DNA of 64,000 nt. It comes from DASUPK01 sp963795665. GTDB lineage: Bacteria > Actinomycetota > Thermoleophilia > Solirubrobacterales > 70-9. The position numbers and the translations under genes were made by a program. This document shows, one piece after another, positions 48,620-56,512 of this stretch. The notes below the pieces were generated by a model. That model saw only the letters and a program-made list of their open reading frames with translations. It ran no database searches and was not told the origin of the DNA. Positions within the stretch are counted from its first letter, which is position 1. The number at the start of each line of letters is the position of its first letter. The DNA lies in contig CAWCIP010000008.1 of assembly GCA_963795665.1 (NCBI GenBank), positions 38,834 to 102,833 of the forward strand. The letters run 5' to 3'.

Positions 48620-48658
48620 GGGTTGCAAGGAAACCCCGCAACCCTCCCCGAAAAGGGG
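48620..48658 (+). promoter_or_regulatory. Two adjacent leader hairpins masking a Shine-Dalgarno
   Basis: Hairpin 1: GGGTTGC (48620-48626) with GCAACCC (48638-48644). Hairpin 2: CCCC (48646-48649), GAAAA, GGGG (48655-48658). The GGGG arm is the best Shine-Dalgarno for the ATG at 48665, so folding would hide it. Regulation is inference. Confidence 0.45.
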
Positions 48659-48664
48659 TGTTCA

Positions 48665-49480
48665 ATGAAGCTCATGGGCCAGGACGCTCAAGCACTCGCA
48701 CGCCCGGACACGTTGATCCGGCGACGGTCTTTGTGGTCGCCGATCATGTTTGCGATGGTCGCCGTGATGGCGGCCGTGCTCGCGGCCGCGTTCGGCACGG
48801 GGAGCGCCGGCGCCGCACCGCGCGTCATCGTGCTCGGCGCGGCGACCCCCGCGGTTCCGTCCTGCCCGACCAACTGCCAGGCGGTGGGCAAGACCACCGG
48901 CTTCCAGACCTCGATCACCGGGGCGGCGAACCCATTCGTCGTCCACCTCCGTGGGCGCCTCGTCGCCTGGTCGATCAAGACCGGGGCGCCGAGCACGAAG
49001 CCGAATCCGAACAACAACAATCAGAGCGACTACGACTTCTTCAGCAAGACGTTCGGCGGCACACCGAAGGCGAGGGTCTCGGTGCTCAAGCCGATCATGA
49101 AGTCGATCAAGGCCGGCAAGCCGATCTACAAGCTCAAGTCCCAGTCGCCGGTCGAGGACCTCTCCTCATACCTCGGGCAGACCACCACCTTCACCCTCGA
49201 CACGCCCCTGCGCGTGAAGCCGAACAACGTCGTGGCGCTGACCGTCCCGACCTGGGCTCCGGCGTTCGCCATCAACCAGAGCGCCAACACCAAATGGGCG
49301 GCGAGTCGCAAGAAGGGGAAGTGCAATGCGACCGCCGACATCCTGGCCGGTAGGCCGCAGGACGCCCTCGGCACGCAGCGCTCCTACGGCTGCGTCTACA
49401 ACACCGCCCGCCTGCTCTATTCGGCGACCGTCGTCGCCGACCCGGTACAGACGCCGCCGAAGAAGAAAAAGAAGAAGTAG
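48665..49480 (+). CDS. Secreted lysine-tailed protein of unknown function
   Basis: This 271-residue protein has an N-terminal membrane/signal segment (residues 25-50, IMFAMVAVMAAVLAAAFGTGSAGAA). A beta-rich domain follows with CPTNCQAVGKTTGFQTS, two more cysteines (GKCNATAD and YGCVYNTA) and a tail of six lysines after PVQTPPK. It could bind a polyanion or surface polymer through the tail, which is inference. The start at 48665 is preferred over the frame start at 48596 because signal-peptide architecture begins here and AAAAGGGG lies upstream. No family recognised. Confidence 0.75.
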   Translation: MKLMGQDAQALARPDTLIRRRSLWSPIMFAMVAVMAAVLAAAFGTGSAGAAPRVIVLGAATPAVPSCPTNCQAVGKTTGFQTSITGAANPFVVHLRGRLVAWSIKTGAPSTKPNPNNNNQSDYDFFSKTFGGTPKARVSVLKPIMKSIKAGKPIYKLKSQSPVEDLSSYLGQTTTFTLDTPLRVKPNNVVALTVPTWAPAFAINQSANTKWAASRKKGKCNATADILAGRPQDALGTQRSYGCVYNTARLLYSATVVADPVQTPPKKKKKK

Positions 49481-49483
49481 GGC

Positions 49484-49798
49484 CTACCCGCAGGCCTGCG
49501 GGTTCTGCTTGCACCGCTTCTCGAACTGCTCCTGGGGGCTCCCCTTGGGCGGCGGCACGTCGTTGGTGGCCGAGTCGGGGGCGTTCGGGTTGTAGGTCTT
49601 TCCGCCTTTGGTGGTGACCGTCGTGCTCGGGGTGACCGTGGCGGCCGGCTCCGTCGAGGACGATACCCCTGGCGCCGTCACGACCGGAATCGAGACCGGC
49701 GCCGCGGTCGTCCCGCCGGAGCTGTCGCTGCCGCATCCGGCGGCGATCAGCCCGATGGCGAGAGCCAGCGGGACGACGGCAAGGTGGCGACGGCTCAC
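49484..49798 (-). CDS. Small lipoprotein of unknown function
   Basis: This 104-residue protein has a lipoprotein signal peptide ending IGLIAAGC, followed by a Ser/Thr/Pro-rich low-complexity region and a short C-terminal helix with two cysteines (FEKRCKQNPQACG). The GTG at 49798 is chosen because it begins a proper signal peptide and overlaps the upstream stop as GTGA. The frame is open further but gives an implausible Arg-rich leader. It converges on the secreted-protein gene with 3 bp between stops. Confidence 0.7.
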   Translation of the reverse strand: MSRRHLAVVPLALAIGLIAAGCGSDSSGGTTAAPVSIPVVTAPGVSSSTEPAATVTPSTTVTTKGGKTYNPNAPDSATNDVPPPKGSPQEQFEKRCKQNPQACG

Positions 49799-50079
49799 GA
49801 CCCGTCGAGGGCCGGCTGGCGCAGTCCGCAATAGGGGCAGTCGCTGACGTCGAGACCGATCAGCTGGTCGCAGCGACGGCAAGCGCGCAGGTTCTCGGGC
49901 GCCCTGACCAGGGCGGACTCGGATGGCGCGAGCGGCAGCGCCGCCGCGGCAACCCTCATCTCCTCGCCCGATTCGCGGTCGACGTAGACGCCGTCCGGCT
50001 TCACCTTGGCGAGGGCCTCTCGGCCCGAAGCCGGGGCCCTCAGCCGGTAGGTCTGCTCCGGGTTCTGCACGGGCGGCAC
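49795..50079 (-). CDS. Small zinc-ribbon protein
   Basis: This 94-residue protein has a C-terminal zinc ribbon: Cys67-x2-Cys70 and Cys81-x2-Cys84 (LRACRRCDQLIGLDVSDCPYCGL). The N-terminal part is a small beta-rich region (AKVKPDGVYVDRESGEEMRVA). The start is GTG 50079. The gene overlaps the lipoprotein gene downstream. The glycosyltransferase gene is divergent 46 bp away. Function unknown; ribbons of this type often mediate protein or nucleic-acid contacts. Confidence 0.65.
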   Translation of the reverse strand: MPPVQNPEQTYRLRAPASGREALAKVKPDGVYVDRESGEEMRVAAAALPLAPSESALVRAPENLRACRRCDQLIGLDVSDCPYCGLRQPALDGS

Positions 50080-50125
50080 GTTAGCAACGAGTCAGCAACG
50101 TGCCAGACCTCAATACGGTTGACGC

Positions 50126-51694
50126 GTGCGAGTGCTGATCTTCCACGGGTACCTGCTGCGGGGAACGGGGTCCAACGTCTACAACGCCAGCCTCGCCCAG
50201 GCGCTGGCGCGTCAGGGGCATGAGGTGCACCTGCTCTGCCAGGACCGGAACGCGGCTGAGCTGGACTGGGTGGACGCGGTCGGAGGCTGGGAAGCGGGCC
50301 AGCTCGAGGTCGACCAGGTCCGGGACGCCGGCCAGGAGGGGACGGTCACGGTGTACCGGCCGGAGATCGGAGGCCTGCTCCCGGTCTACGTGCTCGACCG
50401 CTACGAGGGCTTCGAGGTGAAGACATTCCCCGACCTCACCGACGCCGAGCTCGACCGCTACCTCGAGGGGAACGTCGCGGCGGTACGCGACGTCGTGGCG
50501 GCGACCGGAGAGCCCGAGGCGGCTCTCGCCAACCATCTGATCATGGCCCCGGCGATCCTCGCGAGGGCCGGCCTGCGCTTCGCGATCAAGCTCCATGGCT
50601 CGGACATCTCGTACACGGTCGCGCCGCATCCCGAGCGCTTCGTGCCCTACGCCCGGGAGGGCACCGACGCGGCGGCCGGGCTCCTCGCCGGCTCATCCCA
50701 CACGGCGAGGGCGCTGTTCGAGACGGTGCCCGACCCGAGCCTGCCCGCCCGGACGCGGCTGGGGCCCCCCGGCGTCGACGTCCATCGCTTCCGCCCGCAT
50801 CCCGAGGCGGAGGCGCTCCGGAACCTGGAGGACCTCGCCGCACAGCTCGACCGGGAGCGCCCCGACGCCGGGGAGTCCAAGGACTCCTTCGGGCGCGACG
50901 CCCCCGCCCTCGCCGCCGCCCTGCGGTCCTGGGGGGAGGGAGACCCGCGGGTGCTGTTCGTCGGCAAGCTGCTGATCAGCAAGGGCGTCGACCTCCTGGT
51001 GGCGGCCTGGCCGCTGATTCACCGCGAACGCCGCGCCGCGGGCGCACCCGCGCCGCGGATCCTGCTCATCGGGTTCGGGGCCTTCGAGGCCGGACTGGGG
51101 GAGCTGGTCGATGCCCTGGGACGCGGAGATATCGATGTCGCACGCGAGATTGCAGCCAGGGGCCGCGGACTCGAGGGCCAAGATCAGGATGCGCCTCTCC
51201 CGATCCTCTCCGAGTTCTTGTCGAATCCTCCAGACGGCTATGTCGACGCGGCGCGCGAGGCCGCCGGCTCCGTCCTGATCGGAGGCCGTCTGGAGCACGA
51301 CGAGGTCGCCGACGTGATGCCGGCGGCCGAGACCTTCGCCATGCCGAGCACCTGGCCTGAGGCGTTCGGGATGGTGCCCGCGGAGTCGGCCGCCTGCGGG
51401 GTTCCGCCCGTCGCGGCGGATCACTCGGGGATGCGGGAGGTGGCCCAGCTGCTCGCGGACGCCGTCGAGCCCGATCTGGCGCCCCTGCTCAGCTTTCCGG
51501 TGCGGCTGGGCGCGGTTGAGGAGCTGGCGGATCGCCTCGAGGGGTGGCTCGCGCTCGCGCCCGAGCGCCGCCACCGGGCAGGCCTGGCCCTGGCGGAGCG
51601 GGTCGACGAGCTCTGGAGTTGGGACGGTGTCGCCAGGACCGTGATCGCGGCCTCGAGGGGCGAGCTGGACGACCTGCCGCCGGTCGTGGCGTGA
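50126..51694 (+). CDS. Glycosyltransferase family 4 (GT-B) protein
   Basis: This 522-residue GT-B enzyme has RVLIFHGYLLRGTGSNVYNASLAQAL as the N-terminal nucleotide fold and KLHGSDISYTVAP mid-domain. VLFVGKLLISKGVDLLVAAW opens the C-terminal fold, and the donor-site motif is PSTWPEAFGMVPAESAACGVPPVAADHSG (the E-x7-E signature of retaining GT4). It is longer than typical GT4 enzymes because of insertions around residues 230-275 and 335-380. The start is GTG 50126, 6 nt after a TACGGT box. Acceptor and donor sugar unknown. Confidence 0.88.
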   Translation: MRVLIFHGYLLRGTGSNVYNASLAQALARQGHEVHLLCQDRNAAELDWVDAVGGWEAGQLEVDQVRDAGQEGTVTVYRPEIGGLLPVYVLDRYEGFEVKTFPDLTDAELDRYLEGNVAAVRDVVAATGEPEAALANHLIMAPAILARAGLRFAIKLHGSDISYTVAPHPERFVPYAREGTDAAAGLLAGSSHTARALFETVPDPSLPARTRLGPPGVDVHRFRPHPEAEALRNLEDLAAQLDRERPDAGESKDSFGRDAPALAAALRSWGEGDPRVLFVGKLLISKGVDLLVAAWPLIHRERRAAGAPAPRILLIGFGAFEAGLGELVDALGRGDIDVAREIAARGRGLEGQDQDAPLPILSEFLSNPPDGYVDAAREAAGSVLIGGRLEHDEVADVMPAAETFAMPSTWPEAFGMVPAESAACGVPPVAADHSGMREVAQLLADAVEPDLAPLLSFPVRLGAVEELADRLEGWLALAPERRHRAGLALAERVDELWSWDGVARTVIAASRGELDDLPPVVA

Positions 51695-51717
51695 GTCACG
51701 AGGGACGCTGCGGTCGC

Positions 51718-51738
51718 TTCAGGTTCCCTGAATAGAAT
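51718..51738 (+). promoter_or_regulatory. coxB promoter with abutting inverted repeat
   Basis: TTCAGG-TTC-CCTGAA (51718-51732) is a perfect 6-bp inverted repeat that touches the -10-like TAGAAT (51733-51738). The coxB ATG is 8 nt further on. A repressor or activator site is inference. Confidence 0.5.
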
Positions 51739-51746
51739 GGCGCCCG

Positions 51747-52523
51747 ATGCGGGGCCTCCCTCTTGCCAAGCTGATCGCGGCAGTAATCGTCCTCACCGTC
51801 GTCACCTCGGTGATCATGCTGATCCCGAACTGGAACGGCGAGGAGGCGTCGACGGCTGCCGTCAAGATCGACAACCTGCTCGACGTGATGATCGTGCTCA
51901 GCTCGTTCGTCTTCTCGATCGTCATGGTGATGCTGGTCTACGCCGTCTGGAAGTGGCGGGCGAAGCCGGGCGACGAGTCGGACGGAGCGCCCATCCACGG
52001 CAACACCCGCCTCGAGATCGCCTGGACCGTGATCCCCACCGTGATCGTCCTCTTCGGCGCGATCTACTCGTGGATCACGCTGGACAACATCGAGGCGCAC
52101 GACCCGAACCGGATGGTGGTCGACGTCTACTCCCAGCAGTACGAGTGGCACTTCGACTATCCCGAGACGGGCACGACCTCGCGGGAGCTGCACGTTCCGG
52201 TCGATCGCCAGATCGAGTTCAGGATGCACGCGCTCGACGTGATCCACTCGTTCTGGGTCCCGGAGTGGCGGATCAAGAAGGACAACGTCCCGGGAATCAC
52301 CACTCGCGCGTACATCACCCCGGACAAGGTCGGCGACTTCACGCTGGTCTGCACCGAGCTCTGCGGCATCGGCCACTCGACGATGCGGGCGCCGGTGGTG
52401 GTGGAGCCCTCGCAGGCCGCGTTCGACCAATGGGCCTCGAGCCAGCCGCCGATCAAGTCGGACGAGCAGCAGGGGGAGAAGCTGCCCTCGGGACCGACGA
52501 CGCCGCAGCAGGTGGCGCAGTGA
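51747..52523 (+). CDS. coxB: Cytochrome c oxidase subunit II
   Basis: Subunit II receives electrons from cytochrome c through its CuA centre outside the membrane. The 258-residue protein has two N-terminal transmembrane helices (residues 8-26 and 45-68), then HGNTRLEIAWTVIPTVIVLF. The cupredoxin domain carries the CuA ligands His167 (HSFWVPEW), Cys202, Glu204, Cys206, His210 and Met213 (CTELCGIGHSTM). All are present. No fused cytochrome c domain follows. It probably starts a cox operon (coxB-coxA-usp-coxC) from a leaderless promoter. Confidence 0.96.
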   Translation: MRGLPLAKLIAAVIVLTVVTSVIMLIPNWNGEEASTAAVKIDNLLDVMIVLSSFVFSIVMVMLVYAVWKWRAKPGDESDGAPIHGNTRLEIAWTVIPTVIVLFGAIYSWITLDNIEAHDPNRMVVDVYSQQYEWHFDYPETGTTSRELHVPVDRQIEFRMHALDVIHSFWVPEWRIKKDNVPGITTRAYITPDKVGDFTLVCTELCGIGHSTMRAPVVVEPSQAAFDQWASSQPPIKSDEQQGEKLPSGPTTPQQVAQ

Positions 52524-52569
52524 CCTTAGGAACGACTGAGATAATCACGACAATGGAAGGATGGCGGGA

Positions 52570-54486
52570 GTGACTGCGGCCCTGTTCAGGCGCCCGGGCT
52601 GGTGGAGGGCCCTGGCCTACACGATCATCGCCGGCGCGTTCGGCCTCGGGCTGGTGGTGGCCCTGCGAAAGATCTCCGGGCTGCCCGCGTTCCAGACGCA
52701 GCCGACCGGCTACCCGCAGGTGATCGTCCCCGCGATCACGGCGCCGCTCGGCTTCCTGATCGGGATCGGCTGCTTCGACTACTGGTTCCGCTGGGCGATC
52801 GGCGCCCCGACGTTCCCCAAGGAGCGCGAGCACGAGAACCACGGCGCCTACAGCTGGCGCGACTACTTCAAGGTCAACACCGACCACAAGGTCATCGGGA
52901 TCCAGTACCTGGTCACGACCTTCTTTTTCTTCTTCGTCGGCGGGCTGATCGCGATGATCATGCGCGCCGAGCTGGCTCAGCCCGGCACGCAGATCGTCGA
53001 CCCGAGCACCTTCAACAGCCTCTTCTCGACGCACGCCGCGCTGATGATCTTCGTCTTCGTGATCCCGGCCTTCGCGGGGATCGCCAACTACGTCCTGCCG
53101 CTGATGATCGGCGCGCCGGACATGGCCTTCCCCCGGCTGAACGCGCTGAGCTTCTGGATGCTTCCCCTGGCGGGGATGCTGTTCCTCGGCAGCTATCTGG
53201 CGCCCGGTGGCGCCTTCGACGCCGGCTGGACCGGCTACGCGCCGCTCTCCACCGGCGCGCCGTTAGGCCAGTCCTTCTTCAACCTCGGGGTCCAGTTCGC
53301 GGGGGCCTCGTCGATCGCCACGGCGCTCAACTTCCTGGTCACGATCGTGACCATGCGGGCGCCGGGGATGAACTTCTGGCGCCTGCCGCTGCTGGTCTGG
53401 GCGAACCTCTCGACCTCGCTGCTGGTGGTCGCGGCGACGCCGTTCATCGCGGGCGTGCAGTTCATGGTCCTCTTCGACCGGATCCTGCACACGAACTTCT
53501 TCCAGGCGGCCTTCGGCGGCGACGTGGTCAGCTACCAGCACATCTTCTGGTTCTACTCGCACCCGGCGGTCTACATCATGATGCTGCCGGGCTTCGGGAT
53601 CGTCAGCGAGGTGATCTCGACGAACTCGCGCAAGCCGATCTTCGGCTACCGGCTGATGGCCCTGGCGCTGATCGGCATCGTGGTGCTGAGCTACTCGGTC
53701 TGGGCGCACCACATGTTCGTCGCCGGGATGTTCAGCTGGCTGCGGGTGCCGATGATGATCACGACCCTGCTGATCGCGGTGCCGACCGGGATCAAGATCT
53801 TCTCCTGGCTCGGGACGCTGTTCGAGGGGGTGATCCATCTCAAATCGACGGCGATGCTGTTCGCCCTCGGCTTCATAGCCACCTTCACGATCGGCGGCAT
53901 CTCCGGCGTGATGCTCGGGATGATCCCGATCGACATCCACGTCTCGGACACCTACTTCGTGGTGGCGCACATCCACTTCGTGCTCTTCGGCGGCTCGGTC
54001 TTCACGATCTTCGCCGGCGTCTACCACTGGTTCCCGAAGATGACCGGGCGGATGTACGACGAGAAGCTCGGCCGCATCCACTTCTGGCTGACCCTGGTCG
54101 GGATGCTCGGCACCTTCATCCCGATGCACTGGATCGGGATGGAGGGCATGCCCCGCCGCGTCGCCGACTACTCCGCCACCTTCGGGGACTGGAACCTCTT
54201 CATCTCCGTCTGCGCATTCATCCTCGGCGCCGCCCAGCTGATCTTCCTCTACAACATGATCGTCAGCTGGCGCTTCGGGCCGAAGGCGGGGCCGAACCCG
54301 TGGCGCGCCAAGACCATCGAGTGGCAGGTCTCCTCGCCGCCGCCGGTGTTCAACTTCGATGAGATCCCCCGCGTCGTCGGCGGTCCCTACGAGTACGGCG
54401 TGCCCGGCGCGCGGCACGTGATCATGCCCGGCGAGGAGGCTGAGATCAAACAGCCCGAGAGAGCCGGGGTGGGTGCGCCCTCGTGA
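52570..54486 (+). CDS. coxA: Cytochrome c oxidase subunit I (A2-type haem-copper oxidase)
   Basis: This is the catalytic subunit, reducing O2 to water and pumping protons. Numbering from GTG 52570, the haem and CuB ligands are His155 (FSTHAALMIF), His331 (WFYSHPAVY), His380-His381 (AHHMF), and His467/His469 (AHIHFVLFG). Helix VI has Tyr-Ser before His-Pro and Ala at the place where A1 oxidases have the channel Glu, so this is an A2-type enzyme. The 638-residue chain has extra N-terminal membrane helices before the usual twelve. GTG 52570 is preferred over ATG 52561 because GGAAGG abuts the ATG but is 9 nt from the GTG. The stop overlaps the next gene (GTGA). Confidence 0.96.
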   Translation: MTAALFRRPGWWRALAYTIIAGAFGLGLVVALRKISGLPAFQTQPTGYPQVIVPAITAPLGFLIGIGCFDYWFRWAIGAPTFPKEREHENHGAYSWRDYFKVNTDHKVIGIQYLVTTFFFFFVGGLIAMIMRAELAQPGTQIVDPSTFNSLFSTHAALMIFVFVIPAFAGIANYVLPLMIGAPDMAFPRLNALSFWMLPLAGMLFLGSYLAPGGAFDAGWTGYAPLSTGAPLGQSFFNLGVQFAGASSIATALNFLVTIVTMRAPGMNFWRLPLLVWANLSTSLLVVAATPFIAGVQFMVLFDRILHTNFFQAAFGGDVVSYQHIFWFYSHPAVYIMMLPGFGIVSEVISTNSRKPIFGYRLMALALIGIVVLSYSVWAHHMFVAGMFSWLRVPMMITTLLIAVPTGIKIFSWLGTLFEGVIHLKSTAMLFALGFIATFTIGGISGVMLGMIPIDIHVSDTYFVVAHIHFVLFGGSVFTIFAGVYHWFPKMTGRMYDEKLGRIHFWLTLVGMLGTFIPMHWIGMEGMPRRVADYSATFGDWNLFISVCAFILGAAQLIFLYNMIVSWRFGPKAGPNPWRAKTIEWQVSSPPPVFNFDEIPRVVGGPYEYGVPGARHVIMPGEEAEIKQPERAGVGAPS

Positions 54487-55487
54487 CGGAGGAGGCGGCC
54501 ACGCATCCGGGCACCGAGGAGATCACCGATGTCGGCACGCCCTCGGAGCACGCCTCCGAGGTCGTCGCCAAGCGGGAGGTCGCCACCTTCGGGGATCCCG
54601 ACCCGCCGCCCTCGCGCGAGGGCGCCAAGCGGGTCCTCTGCTTCCTCAATGAGGTGGCCGGGGGGCGCAAGCTGCTGACCGCATGTCGCGAGCTCTCCGA
54701 CGCCGGCGCCGAGTACTTCGCCGTGGTGGCGCCGCAGAACCTGCCGATCGTCGGGCAGCTGGTCGACGTCGAGGAGCGCCGAGCCGCCGCACAGAGCCGC
54801 GTCGACGTGACGCAGTCGGTCCTGCGGGAGTTCGGGATCTCCTCCGAGGGCGCGGTGATGGACCCCGAGCCGGCGCTGGCCCTCGACGACGCGGTGCGGG
54901 CGACGCAGCCCGATCACATCCTGCTCTCCTGCCTTTATGAGACCCGCTTCGGCCTGACTCGCAAGGACCTGGTCGAGTGGGCGAAGGCTCGCTACGACGC
55001 CGGGGTCGAGCACATCGCGGTGCGCGTCGACGATGACGCCGTGCGCTGGGACCTGACACACACCCTGGTGGTCGCGACCCAGACGGTGAACAGCAGGGAC
55101 CTCGTCGCCCGGCTGGCGGAGCGGGCCAAGGAGAGGCCGCACCGCTACACCTTCATCTGCCCGCGCTCGGGCGCGATCAGCCGCGAGGAGGTCTGCTCGC
55201 GGCTGGCCGCCACGCTGGCCGAGATGTATCGGAACGAGATCGACGCAACCGGGCAGCCCATGAGCCCGGATCCGTTCAGCGCGATCCAGAACGCGATCGA
55301 GCACTACCGGATCGACGACATCCTGATCTCGACGCTGCGGGGCGAGCAGTCCAAGTGGCTCGAGGAGGGCCTGATCGAGAAGGTCCAGGCGCTCACCGAC
55401 AAGCCGCTCGAGCACGTCGAGTCCGGGACCGAGCCGGCGGCTTCCACGGCGGAGCCGACAACGGTCGGAGCGGGGGAGGCGGCCTGA
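54483..55487 (+). CDS. Tandem Usp-like (universal stress) protein inside the cox operon
   Basis: This is a 334-residue cytoplasmic protein with two tandem alpha/beta domains reminiscent of universal stress proteins: RVLCFLNEVAGGRKLLTACRELSDAGAEYFAVVAP, then PDHILLSCLYETRF in the first, and HRYTFICPRSG with RIDDILISTLRGEQSKWLEEGL in the second. The first ~45 residues and last ~30 are low-complexity Glu/Ala/Thr/Pro. Family placement is by fold pattern and is tentative. It lies between coxA and coxC with overlaps on both sides (GTGA and TGATG), so it is produced together with the oxidase. Confidence 0.68.
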   Translation: MTEEAATHPGTEEITDVGTPSEHASEVVAKREVATFGDPDPPPSREGAKRVLCFLNEVAGGRKLLTACRELSDAGAEYFAVVAPQNLPIVGQLVDVEERRAAAQSRVDVTQSVLREFGISSEGAVMDPEPALALDDAVRATQPDHILLSCLYETRFGLTRKDLVEWAKARYDAGVEHIAVRVDDDAVRWDLTHTLVVATQTVNSRDLVARLAERAKERPHRYTFICPRSGAISREEVCSRLAATLAEMYRNEIDATGQPMSPDPFSAIQNAIEHYRIDDILISTLRGEQSKWLEEGLIEKVQALTDKPLEHVESGTEPAASTAEPTTVGAGEAA

Positions 55488-56111
55488 TGGAGTCCGCTTC
55501 GGTCGCAGTCGGCCACGCCGAGGAGCACCATCCCCATCCGCCGGAGGCCAACCAGAGCTCGCGGATAGACAAGCCAGACCCTCGGGATCCTGCTCTTCAT
55601 CGTCTCCGAGGTGATGCTCTTCGGGGCGTTCTTCGCCTCGTACTTCTTCCTGCGCGTCGTCGCCAACAACGGGCCCTGGCCGCCGGACCCGTTCGAGCTG
55701 CCCGTCGCGGTTGCGGGGATGAACACGGCGATCCTGGTGTCGTCGAGCTTCACGATGCACTGGGCGCTGGAGGCGATCCGCAGGAACAACCGCCGCGCCA
55801 TGAAGATGGGGCTGGCGACGACCTTCCTGCTCGGCGCCACCTTCCTCTTCATCCAGATCAACGAGTACGTCCACATCGGCTTCAGCGCCCGGGACGACGC
55901 GTTCGGCTCGATCTTCTACGGCCTCACAGGGCTGCACGGCGCGCACGTCACCGTCGGCCTGATCCTGCTCGGGATCGCCAACGTCCGCGCCTGGCGCGGC
56001 CATTACGGCCCGGAGGCGAAGGATCACCTCGGCGTCGAGGTGCCCGGCATCTACTGGCACTTCGTCGACGTCATGTGGATCATCGTCTTCACCACCGTCT
56101 ACATCCTCTAG
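55487..56111 (+). CDS. coxC: Cytochrome c oxidase subunit III, interrupted by a single-base frameshift
   Basis: Subunit III stabilises the oxidase and its proton uptake. ATG 55487 begins MESASVAVGHAEEHHPHPPEANQSSRIDK. The next codons should read QTLGILLFIVSEVMLFGAFFASYFFLR, but an extra C at 55574/55575 throws the frame. The continuation, in the second frame to 56111, has ASYFFLRVVANNGPWPPDPFELPV, IQINEYVHIGF, LTGLHGAHVTVGLILLG and YWHFVDVMWIIVFTTVYIL, clear subunit III. Together they would give about 207 residues with five helices. It overlaps the Usp-like gene by one base. A sequencing indel is more likely than true loss, because coxA and coxB are intact. Confidence 0.88.
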
Positions 56112-56116
56112 CTGCG

Positions 56117-56512
56117 GTCTCCCAGAGCCACATCGAGACAATCCGCCTCGGCCACGAGGGATTCAATCGCGCCGACCTCTCCTGGACGAAGGAGTGGGTC
56201 GCGGATGACGTCGCGTGGCGGCCCACCGGGGCGTTCCCGGGCCTCGAGGGCGTCTACCGGGGGCCGGAGGCGATCGAGACGTGGATGGACACGATCCGGG
56301 CGGAGTGGAAGGACTTCCGCGTCTCCCTCGGTGAGGTGCTGCGCGAGGAGGAGAACGCGGTCGTGATCGCCGAGCATCTCTGGGGTCGCGGGCGCGGCAG
56401 CGGAGCCGAGGCCGAGATGACCGTGTACTCGGTCTACCGCTTCGACGCCGAGGGCAGGATCACGGAGCGCGTCGCGTTCACGACCGCCGAGGAGGCGCTG
56501 GCCACGCTCTAG
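56117..56512 (+). CDS. SnoaL/NTF2-like domain protein, start codon unusual
   Basis: This is a cone-shaped NTF2-fold protein of about 131 residues. It shows SQSHIETIRLGHEGFNRADLSWTKEWVADDVAWRPTGAFPG near the start, then YRGPEAIETWMDTIRAEWKDFRV, and YSVYRFDAEGRITERVAFTT at the end. Homologues begin with MSQEN-IEIVRRGYEAFNR or similar, so translation should begin at the codon before SQSH, here GTC at 56117. The first canonical start in frame is the ATG inside ETWMDTI, which would lose half the fold. Either a rare start, an indel near the coxC stop, or a base error is implied. Function unknown. Confidence 0.72.
   Translation, partial: VSQSHIETIRLGHEGFNRADLSWTKEWVADDVAWRPTGAFPGLEGVYRGPEAIETWMDTIRAEWKDFRVSLGEVLREEENAVVIAEHLWGRGRGSGAEAEMTVYSVYRFDAEGRITERVAFTTAEEALATL

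Noticed and set aside
52602..54362. 586-codon plus-strand frame overlapping coxA in another phase
   Set aside because: Shadow of CoxA. Arg/Asp/Pro/Leu-rich with no homology features.
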